NCBI RefSeq assembly: GCF_003945595.2
Contig: NW_024104532.1
Span: forward strand, 8,183,501 to 8,247,500
DNA from: Pipra filicauda
Lineage: Eukaryota; Chordata; Aves; Passeriformes; Pipridae
Reading direction: 5' to 3'
Length of the DNA stretch: 64,000 nucleotides
In this document: positions 26,761 to 40,400 of the stretch, piece by piece
Layout of the letters: each line of letters opens with the position of its first letter
How positions within the stretch are numbered: the first letter of the stretch is position 1
The notes under the pieces: model-generated
Database searches by the model: none
Seen by the model: only the letters and a program-made list of their open reading frames with translations
What the model was told of the DNA's origin: nothing
Position numbers and translations under genes: made by a program

Positions 26761-28330
26761 AATTCTATGCTGTGGAGCTCTGAGTTCTTTTGCACTGCAG
26801 AGCTTTAAATTAAATTGAAATTTTCTGAGAAAATAGTGATTCAAACACTGCTTCTTATGGCAAAGGCAATGTGTTGAAAGGGAAATGCAGCAGCAGGTAA
26901 GTAGAGGTCTTAGTGGCTTACATGGCTTTTACAGAAATGTTCCCACCTTGTTCTGACTGCATACCAGGCATATGGATCATATCTGAGGGGAATTATGTTG
27001 CACTACTTCTGGCTAGAGGCTTTTTTTCCTAAAATTCCCCTTAACACTGTAAGGTGACTGTAATATGGAGTTACCAGTGGGTTGCTCAGTGCCTCCAGGT
27101 GAAGTATGCTCAGAACTTAAACTCTTTGTCAAGCTGTCAGCCCTGCTGAATTATCTTTGGATGCAAAAGACTTTCTGCAAACCTGTTCAGTCTTTCCCAG
27201 TGGGTTGGAGACTTGCTCTCCTACCCCCTTGCCTCCCTGTGACGTGCTGCTCGTGTGTGGCAGAGTTGGGTACAGCTCCATGGCTGCTTTTTGACCCAGT
27301 TGCTCCTCAGCATGTGCCTGCTGGAGAGGGGCTGTGGTGCTGTACAGTGTGTGCTGTGCCTTCTGCTCAAAGGGCTCCCCTGGTAAGTCACAGTAATTCA
27401 AACCTGTGAGTCCCAACATGAAGGCATGGCCCCCCTTCCAGATATACCACGTGCACTGGGGTTGTGTGGTGGATCTGTGGACCTGTGGCATATTGTGCTT
27501 TTGGCAGCTGGAGATGAGACACCTGCAAGATTAATTCTTCCTGGCTTGTGCCTCCCTGCAGTGCTGTGTTTGGTTAGGAGTTTTGTTGGGGCAAGCTGAA
27601 GCTCATTAACTCAGAGTCAAAGGGAGGAAAGGGACATGGATTTGGTGATTAAAATCTGTGGGGTCGCTCAAGGAGTGGGTACTCTGAGCTTTGTGTTCAG
27701 CCATACAAGCCCTCAGAGTGTTGCTGGATGTGGTCTCTAATAGAAAAACTCATCAGAGCAGTGCTGTGGAAATACTTCCTCATTCGGATGGAGCAGGTTA
27801 CACATTTTGTGATACTGAGAAACTAATCTAGTTTGTCATTAATGAAACAGAACATATTGCAATGCAAATGAGAGGAGTTGCATGACAAGTGGTCCCACAG
27901 ACCTCGGCACTTGCTATTGATTGTGCAGTCTTAATTATTCATGCTATGCAAATTGCATTTCTCATCTTGCTCCTTCTTGTCTACATATTTTTGGTACAGG
28001 ACTTGCCTGCAAACAGTCTTGTTCTTTCACTTGAGAGACAGGGATTGTTTCTGGCAAAGTTCTTAATGTTCCTTTGTCAAGCAAGTACTGGCTGAGCCAG
28101 GCAAGGCTCTGGAGCTCTGTCAGAATGAATTCCTCTTGCTGTAACTTCAGATGAAGAAAGGGAAGAGTTGGTGGAGTATTATATGATAAGAACAAAAGCT
28201 TTAATGTAGTTCTCAACTTCCTTTGGTTTTGATACTGGAGCCCTTGTGGCACTTGTTTTCTGGTCAGTTGTTTGGAATAGAGATATGAGAGTGTTCTTTT
28301 ATTCATGCTAAATATTACTTTGCATTTCAG

Positions 28331-28440
28331 GTACACTAAGCCACTAACCTTTGCAGACTGCATTAGTGATGAGTTGCCATTAGGATGGGAAGAAGCTTAT
28401 GACCCTCAGGTTGGAGTCTATTACATAGACCACAACACCA
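28331..28440 (+). CDS. WWC1: WWC1 exon 2 (start of second WW domain)
   Basis: The acceptor is TTTGCATTTCAG and the donor GTAAGT. The exon is one base plus 36 codons plus one base. It encodes [20 protein letters not shown], then the body of WW2 with its first Trp and the YYIDHNT strand. The leading G completes an Arg codon begun in exon 1, which is outside the window. The next intron (28441-32987) holds nothing I recognise. Confidence 0.95.
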
Positions 28441-31400
28441 GTAAGTGACATCTTATTGTGTTTTTGCAGAGTGATTGTTTTGTGCCTGTGTTAAAATATA
28501 CTGAACACTAAACCACATTGCTAACAGCATGTTTTAGAGTAGATCTGAGATCTGCAGCTCGTGAAATCAGATCCTGTCCTTCTCCATTGTACAAGGCACT
28601 TCCCTCTCTAAACGGGAATCTGAGACATTTTGGTTTGCAGTCTTCAAATTGGCAGTCACGTTTGAGCTAATCCTATGGACACACCTCTGTGAGATTTGGT
28701 TCTGCTGAGGAGCCCAACTAAGCAGCAGTGATCTGGAGTTTGTTCTTAGCCTGGAATTTGTCCCTGTGGCGAGACCATCAGAAACAGTGCAAAGGTCTTG
28801 TGTTGATTCCCCTGGCAGAGATCAACTGAATGACAGCACGAGCTCCCTGTGCTGCAGGAGCTTGCACTGCCTTTGCTGGAGAGGAAACTCCTGAGATGTG
28901 TGCAAGTTCAGGCTCGTGGTGTTTTTATTCTGTGTCCTCAAACTACACTCTTTGTTAGAATGCTTGATAGGCCAAAAAAGTTAACTTTATAAGCTCATTT
29001 GAATTGTGAGAAAATACAGCATTTGATATATCATTGCAGGTATTGTTAGGATGAGTGTATTGGGTTGTGCTAGAACAAATCCCCTGAAAAAGTAATAAAC
29101 AAAATAAATCCGTGACTTTGATTCTCTTTACAGAGCAGCTCCAATTGCAGTCCAGAATTTCACAGCAGAACCATGCCCAGGCTCTTTTGGGAGAGCTTGT
29201 GACTCATACAAAGAGGAAAAACTTTTAAAATTAAGACAAAAGTGCCTCAAAGTTGTGGGATTTTTTTAAGTCTACTTCTAGGACTTCAACTGAGAGCTCC
29301 AGCATATTTTTTCTCATCAAGTAACAAGATCTTTTTAAAAATAAGAATGTGGAAGCCTGATGTGGCTTTTTTTTTCCTTGATTTTTTTTCTTCTTCCCTT
29401 GAGTATCTTCATCTACATACCCTTTTTCAGAAATGCCAAAAATTCATCCAGGCTTTAGCAGCTTCTCTTGAGTATTAAAAATGCAGACTGAAAAAAGCCT
29501 ATTCCCAAAAAGCACTGATCGACCTCTGCAATACAAAGATCGAAAGTTTCTGGATGTGAAGGTTCCACAAATATTGTTATTTAGAGCTTATGTCACCCTA
29601 AAATCACAGGATTTACATATCTTTAAATGGCTTTATCCTAAGTATTTTTCTGTGTGGCATGGGACGTTAGGTTTTACTTTTTACAGGAAAGGATAGTGGA
29701 GAAGGAAAGGGTTGGCCCCAGGGTGACCGTGCACAGGTCTGGTTGCTGGTCTGGGAGGGCTGTTACCCCTGGTCAGCACCACTCAAAAGCACCACAGGAT
29801 TCAGGGGCATGCAGAGAAGCCTTCAAACTGTGCTGACACCTGCTTAATAAAACAACAGTTGCTTTTAAAAAGTTATGCTTCTATGGGATGTCAGAGGCTA
29901 CAAGACTTGAATGAGAATTTCAACTAGAAGGTTAAAAAGAAGAGAAGCCAACTCCTGACCCTATTTCTTATGCCAGCTCTCATCCAAATCATGATAAAGC
30001 AAAACATATCCACTTACCTTAACCTAATCCAGCAGCTCATCCTTGTGGTTTATGTTGAAGTATCCTCTGGAGGGTGTCCAAAACCTTCTTCCTCTCCAAG
30101 GTCTCTTGCAGATTCCCTGGCAGGAAGGAACTGTCATCAGAGAGTATGAAGAGGATGGAGCCATATTGGTTCTTGCTGCTTAAGTGCTTGAGACTAATTA
30201 TCAGAAACAAGCCCAAGGACAGACTTAAACTAAATTTAAAGCCATGAACCATTAAAAGAAGTGAGATGGAGAACAATTCTAACCACCCCTCTGAGGGAAA
30301 ATAAATACAATTAAATTGAATTGAGTACCCAGAGTATTCCTAATACAGTATTAATGCATAGCCCTGAGTGTATCTCTCTGGGAAAACTTCTTTGGAATTT
30401 GATTTGCACAAAGAAATGATGCTGATGCAAACAGGGTAAGGCTACATTCCTCCAACATGAAACAACCAGATTTATTTATGGCAAACTCAACATTAAATTA
30501 AAAATTCACAAGACAACACATGATGTAATAGCCTTCATTTCTATAGCCCTTTCATTTCACTTTTGAATGTATTTTGCCTTTCTCAGTAGCTGGGGCCCAT
30601 CGAGAGCCCTTGGCCAGCATTTTCATTTATTGGTATTACATGTTTGAAAACCAAAGCTCAAAGCTGCAATCAAGGGAATACAGTTAGTGCTGTGATTACT
30701 GTGAAGGTGGAGGTGAATATTTAGAAGAAAGTATGGAAACAAAGCATTTCAATACCTGTGTTTTCCACCCTCTCCCTGAGCTGGCCTCTAAGGATTCCCT
30801 GTGTCAGACACTGTATGGGCTTGGGGCAGTGGCAGAGCTTCCCCACCTAACAGAGGTGTTCAGGATTGTATGTTTTTATAGTCTTGTTCCTGGTTGCTTA
30901 TAGTGGAGGGATTTCCCTGCAGCAGCTTCCACCACCCTTCTTGGGATTATGGGAAGAATGGGCTGCTAGTCTAAGGAAAAAGTGGAAATGGCCAGGTTTG
31001 AAGACCTTATATCTATGTAGACTTATGACCCAGTGTCCTGAATTAGACTTCTAGAGTTGTGGGTATTTTGCCAAGATGCTTATTATACTTGAAATTAAAG
31101 AGTCCTGAGTCACAGTTCCTGGTGCTTATTCATGGAATCTAGTCCAGGGAATCTGGATGTCTGGGAATGTGGGGGTCATCTCTCTGGGTAACTCACAGAA
31201 GACTTTCCCCTTCTGATTCAACTGTAAAGTTAAGGGAGTTACTCCATCTGGGTGTGGGTCATGGTTGTATGAAAATGGGATTTGGGTACAAGAACAGAGG
31301 CAGCATCCTGGGGATTTCAGAGCCTTATAGGTCCTGTATCCTTGTGACTTTTCTTTTGCTCCCTCTAAGAGAGGCTGTAGTGCTGTCCATGAGGGCACCA

Positions 31401-34400
31401 GCACCTACAGCTGGCACAAGCAGCTTTTTCCTCAGGTTATTTTGGGACAGTTTTTCAGGCCCAGGCTTAGCTTTAATGTTACATCGGCTGAAATGTTGCT
31501 TCTGCTTGCAGGACCCGTAAAGGACTTTTTGTTGAAATGCTTCTACGAGCTATACTGGGGTTTTTTAATCACTTTTTGCAGCTTCTCCAAGTTTTGCTGT
31601 GTAATTTGAAGTGCCATGTGTTCTTCTGAGTCTTGAGATACTGTTAAAAGAAGTTATTGCTGGAATAGCCTGTTAATTTTCTCCTCAGCATGATCACAGA
31701 CAGCTTGTGAAAATGGTTGTGTGTCCATCCCTTGGGTAAAATCCTTTATTTCTGGTTCTGCTCCTGGGATTGTTGTCCAACTGTTCTCTTCCCTACATCC
31801 TGTGCATTCCAGTGTTAGTATTATGCCTGACTCACTCAAGAGCTGCTCATACCTTCCACCCTGGCAGCTTTTACTAAATATTTAAAGAGGCTCTTAAGAT
31901 ATGCAGATTAGATTCCTACTGGTAGTTTCAAGCAGGTCCTTTTTATTAATTATTCATTATGTGGTAACTAGACATCCTTATTCAAGCATGTTAGTTTAGA
32001 CAGTTAAGAGCACTTGGTCAACTGAATATTGGAACCTGTTCCAAACAAGAACATGTAATAGCCTTGAAATAGAAATGAAAAATGTTTTGGACACTTCCTC
32101 ACAAAACAGAGACAAACACTGACAATAAATTTGCTTCATTAGTATTAGAACCAGCTGTGTGTCTGTGACCTTATGCCTTTTTCACGATTAGAAACCTGGA
32201 AAGCAATGTGTTGGTTGTGCTGGGGTAACGGAGATGGAAGTGGTGTAACTGCTCATGGCTGCATTGCCTGTGTCACCTTCAGTATTCCTCCTGTATTCTT
32301 CAGTGATTTACTGCTGTCTCTGCTTTTGGTGAAGGAATTGTTTACTCCCCTTCTGAGATGCTATTTGTATAATGTCATTTAAGAAGGTTTCACAAATACA
32401 TCCTGTGATTTGATGAGTCTTTGTTTTTACTTACCTATGGAATCGGAGTGAGAGGGTTTTCTTTCCCCTCTTTAGTAAAAGCCACTTGGCAGCCAAAGAG
32501 GACGGGCAGAGTTGTAAATGCTTTCATGTTGTCAGATGCAGTATAATGCAGTCATGTGGCAATGATATTTTCCGAAGGGTTTTTTTAATCAGTGAAACAG
32601 TAGAGGTATTTTATTAGTAATGTTATAAAGCAGTTGCAATAAAGATAAGTCTAACAGTCAATGTCAGTATCTTAGAGCTGTGTGTGCATGTTCTTGGGTG
32701 GATGTTTTTAAGAGCCAGAACCAGGGTGGCTTCAGCAGCAGAGGAGTTGGAGAGTTGTATGATAATTTTGTAATGAATTGTTCTACACAGTGATTCAGCA
32801 AAACTCATTGGAATTCATTGTGGATCAATGGTCACCTCCTAAGAAAAAAGGAAAATATCCTTATTCCACATTCTTTATTACAGGCAAGGGGCTATTTTAA
32901 AATATTGTCATAGACAGTGGAGCTTCTCCAGGCAGCAGAACAAACCTGCATTCTGTTGATCTGGCTTTCTCCTGTTTTCTGTCCAAGAAACTACCCAGAT
33001 AGAAGACCCCCGGGTGCAATGGCGGCGGGAGCAGGAGCACATGCTCAAAGACTACCTGGTCCTGGCCCAGGAGGCGATTGCTGCACAGAAGGAGATCTGT
33101 CAAGTGAAGCAGCAGAGGCTTGAATTGGCCCAGCAGGAATATCGGCAGCTTCATGATGTTTGGGAGCACAAACTGGGCTCTCAGACCAGCCGTGAGTACT
33201 TGGTGAACTCTTAACCAGTGGCTTCCTCTGTCATGAACCCACTAGGACAGTAAACGTGCATGAGACTGCTCCTCTGATGACTGGGATGTTATGCCACGTC
33301 ACTCTCCACGTTTGCTCAGTTTGTCTCAAAAGCAGTCACTGCCCCACACCTGGTTTGGTAAAGGCTGATTGTTGTGGGACACTCTTGTGGCTGGCTCAGT
33401 CACTGGTGTCAGTGTGCAGCTTTTCAGCGTGGGCTTCAAAAACTGTGGAAAAAATGTGGTGGTTGGCTCTGTGTGAAAATGTGAAGTTATGTGGTATTTT
33501 TCTTGTTTCCCTTGTTTAAAATACAGAAACAAGGCAAGAAGGGCCATCTTGGATAACATTCCCAGGCCTTTCATAGTTTAACATCCCAGTTGAGTGGCTG
33601 TTTTGTGGAGCTGAGGGCCTGTGTTTTATGCCATGTGAAAGCCAACAGTGGTGGATTGCCTCTTGTGTGTGTGAGGAACACTGTTTTGTGCTCCATATTC
33701 TTTATTGCACAGGAAGCATCAATACCTATTGCTTCAAAAGTTGGTGCAGAAATGACTATAGAATGCCATATATTTCCTCCTCACTTACTAATTAGGAGCT
33801 GGAAAATGTCCAGAGGAGGATTTATTTCCTACAAGTATTCCAGAATTTTTTTTATAATCCTCATAATTGCAAACTTTCTGTGTTCTTGCTAGCCCCATCA
33901 GTGCACCTCTGTCTCCCTGCTTCACTCTCGTGAGTTATGTCTTATGGTGGACAATTCCACTGGTTAATCCTGTGCCTGATGTTTGAAGATTTTAAGTGGT
34001 TTTCTGTCAGCTGAAGCATTCTTGTTTGACAAGGGTCCCATCCATCATCTCTGAAGTACAATTTTTAGTCTTTACTTAAGAGGACTCTACTTGAGTGCTG
34101 GTGTAGCAGAGCAGTGCACTAAGAACATGAGTTACACTGGTGTGATGTGATCTGTCTTGAGAAGTACAGCCAAACTGAAAGAACTAGAACTGCTTTCCCA
34201 TAGGGCAAAAACTGATGGCTGCAAGGATCAAAATATCTCCCTTGCCTACAGCTACCTCTAACAACATTGTACATTGGGGAGATTCTGTACCTTCTGAGGC
34301 AGAAGGGGTTTAACCACTGCTGAGAAGAGAGTTCTGCTCTTAATGGGACATTAATTTAATCCAGTATGACACGTTGTGTGGTTGGTTTTGTCCTCAAGGC

Positions 34401-37400
34401 TGTGAGAAGGCTTGCGTTGCATTTTTCAGTTTCTTGTCATTCTTTGCTTTTTTTCCTAAACACTCAGTGAATTGTTTTGCTCAATGAGAAAGTCTGAAAA
34501 AAAAAATTAGGTAAACCTTCATGCAATGCCTGTCCCTTCAGTTCTGTTAAATGCCTTTGGACATGCAGGAAGCCACACTATTGAATGGAGTGAATGTGTT
34601 TGGGAGTTTGAGTTAAGTGTGTTAACCTGGAACAAATCCAGACTCTGGAGATGCAGGACTTAACTCAAACACTTGTTGTGGAGTACTTGACTGCACCGTT
34701 GCCTTTCCCTGCCTGTGAGAGGGGTGAGATCTGGAAATTTGGCAAAAGGCTTACACAAGCAATGTGTGGGGATCTGGGTGTGCAGGAGTGATGGGGGTCT
34801 TGCTTTGTGCTGGGGAGGAAGGTAAAGCTGCTAAACTGGGTGCTGTATTTGTTCTAGTGCTCTCTGGCTCATCGTCAAGTTCCAAGTATGACCCGGAGAT
34901 CCTCAAAGCGGAGATTGCTACTACAAAATCCAGGGTGAGTAGTACAAAGGGACCTTTGCTTGCCATGAGTAACCTTCAGATATTCCCAGACCTCATGGCA
35001 AATACTAAAAGGGGATGCCAAAGCAGTTGGAAGAGCTAATGTCGCTATTTTTAATCTAGGAGGCGATTTATCAGAATTTTCAAACGTTGCAATCTTGGGA
35101 TTTTGAAACACTTTTTTTTCCCCTTAGACTTTAGACTTCCTTGGCAGCTGGCAGGACATCCTGCTGCACAGACACGCTGTGGGCTATGTGCTGGCTCCTG
35201 GTTGTGCCCCAGCACTGGAGAGCTGTGAGTTCTCTCCAGAGACTGGCAGCTGTTTTGTCCTGGGCTCAGTGCGGGTTGTCAGCAGTGGCTTGTGTGCGCT
35301 CTCATGCAGAGCCCGGTTTGGGAAGAAGAAAGGACTAAAGTAAAGTAGGTCAGTGTGGCCTCTGTGGAGGAATATAAAACAGCAAGCTGTAGGGTCAGTG
35401 GATTTACAATATGTGTTATCATCCTGCTGTGTTACTCGTGCAGTGGGGCCTTTTAGTTTGGTATCTTGGAGGGTGGCTTTTGTGGAGTGTAACTCCTGTT
35501 TTGGTGCTTAACAGTTTTTTTAATGACTGGGAAGGTTTTAAGCATTTCTGAGTAAACTTGACATGTGTTTCATTGTTGTCTCTCTTGAACTTTTCTTAAC
35601 TTTTCTGCTTATGAGGTTGGAACTTCCCTTGAGCCCTAATTCCCTGATATAACAGCATGTGCTGGATAAAACCCTAGCCAGTGATAAAGTCCTGATGAGG
35701 ATGCATTTAGGGCTGTTTGCTGCTGTTGAGATGAGCTGATTATCTGGAAAATTTGTTTAGAGTACTGTCTCCACTGAATAAATTCTGAATTGAATGGGTA
35801 GTGCTGTACCTAAGTACCCATATAAGATATCATTCTAAAAATGTGACACCTTGCTGCAGGTTAATAAACTCAAGAGGGAAGTAGCTCACATGAAGCAAGA
35901 GCTCCAGTACAAAGAGCATGGATTTCAAACACTGAAGAAGTAAGTGTGTTCTCAAGATCTTATTTTCAGTGCAGAACATTTCTGGCTTGCAATACATCCC
36001 CCACTACATTTATAAATAGCTGCCTAAATAACGTAAGCTGAAACATGTTGCTGCTGATATCTTTAGGCATATGCAGCTGAAAGCAGTACACAGCCATGGG
36101 GGTAGTTGTCTCAAATCAATGCCTGTATGTGATTGACCACGTCAGAACTGACTTCATGGCAAGAAGATTTTGAACCAGGATCTGGTATTCAGTTTTACTC
36201 AGTATGGCTCAACACAGATGACACAGCACAGCCCATTGTTTTGATTATAAGAGCCATGGATCCAGAGCACTGAGGAAAAACCTGAGGGGGAGTGTGAGGG
36301 GAGGAAAAGTTTCAGGTGCTTACCTTTGTATGACTAGGCATCTGGCATCTCTTAAAGAAATATTTATTATAAATGTCAACTGTGGTAGAATTCCTTGGGG
36401 AAAAGGGAAGGATGAGGTGGTTTGTAATTAGGTTGTGAAAGCAAATACATCTGTGCATGTGAGTCTGTGCCTGGTTTTTGAAATCATGACTGAAAATAAG
36501 GTAATTCTCATAGCTGATCCTCTCCAGCTTAGGAACAAGGCAGCTGGCAGCAGTCTGCCCAAACAAACCCTTTTGGGGGGTTTGTGTGCACCTTTGTCCT
36601 CCCTAGGGAGTCAAAGAGATGATGATATGGCTAAAATTAGAATTCTGAAGCTTAAGGTACTGCTGAGTGGAGTAACTTAGGCAGTGATGAATGGGGTTCT
36701 TTGTTCCTTCTCTTGTCCTTGTTATACTTTGGAGTGTGTTTTTCTTAAAAATTCCTGTCAAGATGCATGCATCTAGGATGATTCAATTAACTGGATGTTA
36801 TAAAGTGTTAGCTTACTGGGTTTTTTTTTAACTTCTATGCAGAATTGACATGAAAATGTCTGATACTCAAGGTGGCTACAAACTTGATGAGGCACAAGCC
36901 ATTTTAAGTGAAATGAAAGCTCTCAAGAAGGCCATTACATCAGGGGAGAAGGAAAAACAAGACCTCATTCAGGTATTGAAACAAGATGACTTTATATTAT
37001 TTTGTGTCACCATTGCTGGAAGATTGAATTCCTGAGAAGTAATTTAAGTATTTTGCCTTTCAGATATGTAATTGAGATTTTTATTAACATAAACTAGTTC
37101 TGTGTTGTGGTTGGACTGCAGCCTTTTAGTTCTTCAGATCCTGGAAATAAGAAGTATAAAATATAACAACTAACATTAATAAGCACTTTCTTAGAGATTG
37201 GTGTTCATCTCAGGGTTTATTGGTTAAGAATGAACCCGGTGGCCTTCTTGGTCTGCCATGTCCAGCTGAGATCCTGTCTGTCCAGGCAGGATGGTGATGT
37301 GGGCTGCTCCAGGCTGTGGGAGATGCAGTCCAGCCGTGCCTGAGCTCCTGTTTGTGGGGTCTGAGTGGGCTCAGCAAACATGTGGTTAATCATGTGGTGA

Positions 37401-40400
37401 GGCTAAAGTTATGCAGCTGCTGAGGTGCTTTGAGTAGGGGTGAGCTCACCTCATGACTTTTTATGGTTTTAGAGCCTGGCCAGGTTAAAAGACAGCTTTG
37501 TGAACGACAGAGGATCCCAGTCAGACCTGTGGGCCAGCAGCGTGTCTGTGGAAAGCTCCAGCCCTCTGCTACCCCGGCAGTACCTGGATGTCAGCTCCCA
37601 GACAGATGTTTCAGGAAATGTGAGTAATGCTTGAGAAACCCTGTGCATGTGGAGACATTCCCCCTGAACTATGTGTAGTACTGCCTTAGTGTGAGTTTCC
37701 AGGCATGGGCAAGTTTCTGTGAAATCATGCCTTCTCCTGGTTTAAACTTCAGCGTGACCTTCATTTTTGTGTGCCATGTTAATGGATCTCTAAGGGCAAC
37801 CTCATGTTTCCCCACACTGTCTCTATGAGAACAACCCAGGTGGGAATAAAAGGGAAGGAAGCTTTTTCTTGCTTCTTATGATACAAATATTCCCACAGCT
37901 CTTTATAGTGATGATATGCTACGAGACAAGAAACTACAGCTACACGTGGGCCAAGCTCTAATGAGGACTCTTCCCTTAGGAGTGTGTTTGGCTTTTATGG
38001 TGTTACAAGTGAGAACAGTGGTGTATGTGCAGATATTTTCATGCCATCAGATGTGTAGAGCTCATAAACCTTCAGTCCATGTGTGCAACAGGATCATAAG
38101 TGTCAGGTGGTGCCAGCCTTGGTCAGTGCTGTGGGTGCATCTTATTTCTCACAGGACAGCACAGAACCTCTCCTGTGAACCTTTACTGACACATTTGCAG
38201 CCACTTTCAGTCAGGACCATGCATGTTAGTAAAGATCTGCAGGTTTGGGCATGATGGAGTGTACCTTGTCTTTAAGACTTTAGAGCCAAAGCAAGATGTC
38301 ATCCCAAAACAAGGGTGCAAACAGCATTTTAAAAAAAAAAGATCACAAAGGTATTTGTGTGTGCATGGAAATAGAACCCCAAGATAGATGTGGTAGATTT
38401 ACTTTTTTTCTGATAAACTAGGCCAAAAAGAGCCTCTTAATCTTGTGGGGTTTCCAGTATTTGAAGAAATCATGAAAAAATGTAATCAAAGGCAGTGTGT
38501 TCCTATTCTGTGATGGGTTTAACTGGGAAATGAGTTTGAGAAGAGAAAGTGTCACTTGTAACCTCATTGGTTTCAACAGAAAAAACCAAAAGAGGAGTGG
38601 TTACTAAGTTGCTGATGTTATATTTTGTGTCTCAGTTTATTACCAGCAGCAATAACCAGTTGGCTGAGAAAGTGAGATTACGCCTGCAGTATGAAGAAGC
38701 AAAGAGAAGGTAATTCTTTGGACCTTTTGGCTGTCACACAGCTTATTCTGAGGATATTTCACTAGAAAAGGTACCACCAGATTGAAACCCAGCAGTACTG
38801 CTAAATAAATATGGTAATTTTTGAGCCAGTGAGACAATAGGCTTTTCGGGCCAGCGTTATCTTTCAAGAAATAAATAACCATCCTAGAAATTACTAAGAC
38901 GTGACTAATACATGAAGAATTCAGTCTGGCCACACCTATGGGGACATAAGTGGTTTTGCTACCTGTTGCCAATGCTTCCCCATTCCTAATAAGGAGACTG
39001 TACTGCAAGGCATCTCCTTACCTTATTCAAAATGAAATGAATGTTTGCATGGCTTGAAGGCTGATAAAGAGAAAGGTATATTGTGTTAACACCTAACATA
39101 TCAAAATATTGTCAATGGCTGCAATTCCAGAGCTTATCTGTAAGAACATAAGTTTTCACCCTTGCCCTCTGATCTGAGATGAATGGAGAATAGATTAAAA
39201 AAAAATTCTATCTACTTAACAGGCCAATTTAAGCAAAAGGTTTCCAGGATTTACTTTTTTGATAGATAATAGCTAATATAACTGTGTAGTTAAATGAGAA
39301 ACCACCAAGCATTATTATTTAGACTTTGGCAGGCCTAGTCCTTACAGTGATGTAACCATTGGTGGTGGTGACTTTTTCACTTTTAACTGCTCTAGAGGGA
39401 CTTTGCAATTCCACAATAACAAAGTTCAGATGCTTGGTACACTCTGTACTGGGATATATGCAAAGAGAAGGATTTTGCTCCAGCCCCTCTAATTAGAAAT
39501 AAGAGCTTTAAGGCTGAGATTACTCATAATGTTCTCATTTTGGTATATTGGCACGGCCAATAGGCCATGTTTCTCAGTGGCATAAAATCTGATCTGTCTG
39601 TGGCAGTTGTCAAAGGCTGTGAGTGCTCAGCTGCTTCTGACACAAACTTACACTTTTTTTCTTACGTGGAGCAGTTTCATCAGAACTATTTGTTTAAGCA
39701 GTCCAAGATTTGCCAGACTACCTTGACATTGAAATCATGCAGTGACTTTTTAAAACAACATGAAAAATATTATTCCTTCAGATGCAGTGGTTAATTTTTC
39801 TGTGTTAAGAGTGCGTTTTACTTTTAAGGTTTGCTGAAGACTGCAATTTAATTCACACTGATCTTACCTCTTCAGTGGTAAGAGGAATGCTCTTACTTTA
39901 GCCTCTGTCTTTTCCAAGGAGGGGCAAGGGAATAGTGGCAAACGTGAGAACATAATCAATATGCTCTTTAAAAAGAGTCAGAACTTTATATAAAGGCAGT
40001 GCAGTAGTTCATTTAAGTAATGATGAAGGGCATACACACATCTTGCAATTAGAGAATATTTGATACCCATTCCCCACGTCTGTCTGAGATTATCTATAGA
40101 TTTTTCTCAGAGTTTAAAAAATATTATTATGAGGAAAGATGGATCTGAATGGATATGAATGATTGATGCTAAAATGCAAAGTTCTCCAGCTATCAGAGCA
40201 CTGTGGGTTTGGCAGAATGTTTAGTAGGAGCTGCAGAAACAAATACCTTGACTGCTTTAAAGCTGGAACAATACTATGGATATAGTGACTCACAAGGAAC
40301 CTTCTGTTCCTGTGAAAATTCTTCCTTGTGATGTTAGAAGTGTTTCCTGTCCCCACAGCAGCATTAAAATGTTTCAGAAACTCAAAGAAGAGTAAATGCT

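Larger units (their letters stand above)
1..28330 (+). other. WWC1: WWC1 intron 1 (partial, 5' end outside window)
   Basis: This is the long stretch before the first recognisable WWC1 exon. Exon 2 at 28331 begins with a single G that must complete an Arg codon from an upstream exon, and no segment encoding the first WW domain was found here. Exon 1 and the main promoter are therefore inferred to lie before position 1. Long first introns are typical of vertebrate WWC1. Apart from the items listed separately (simple repeats, CpG patch, candidate minus-strand exons, CR1 fragment, hairpin), I see only open frames of 60-160 codons. Those lack family similarity that I recognise and are what chance gives at this base composition. 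Confidence 0.75.
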
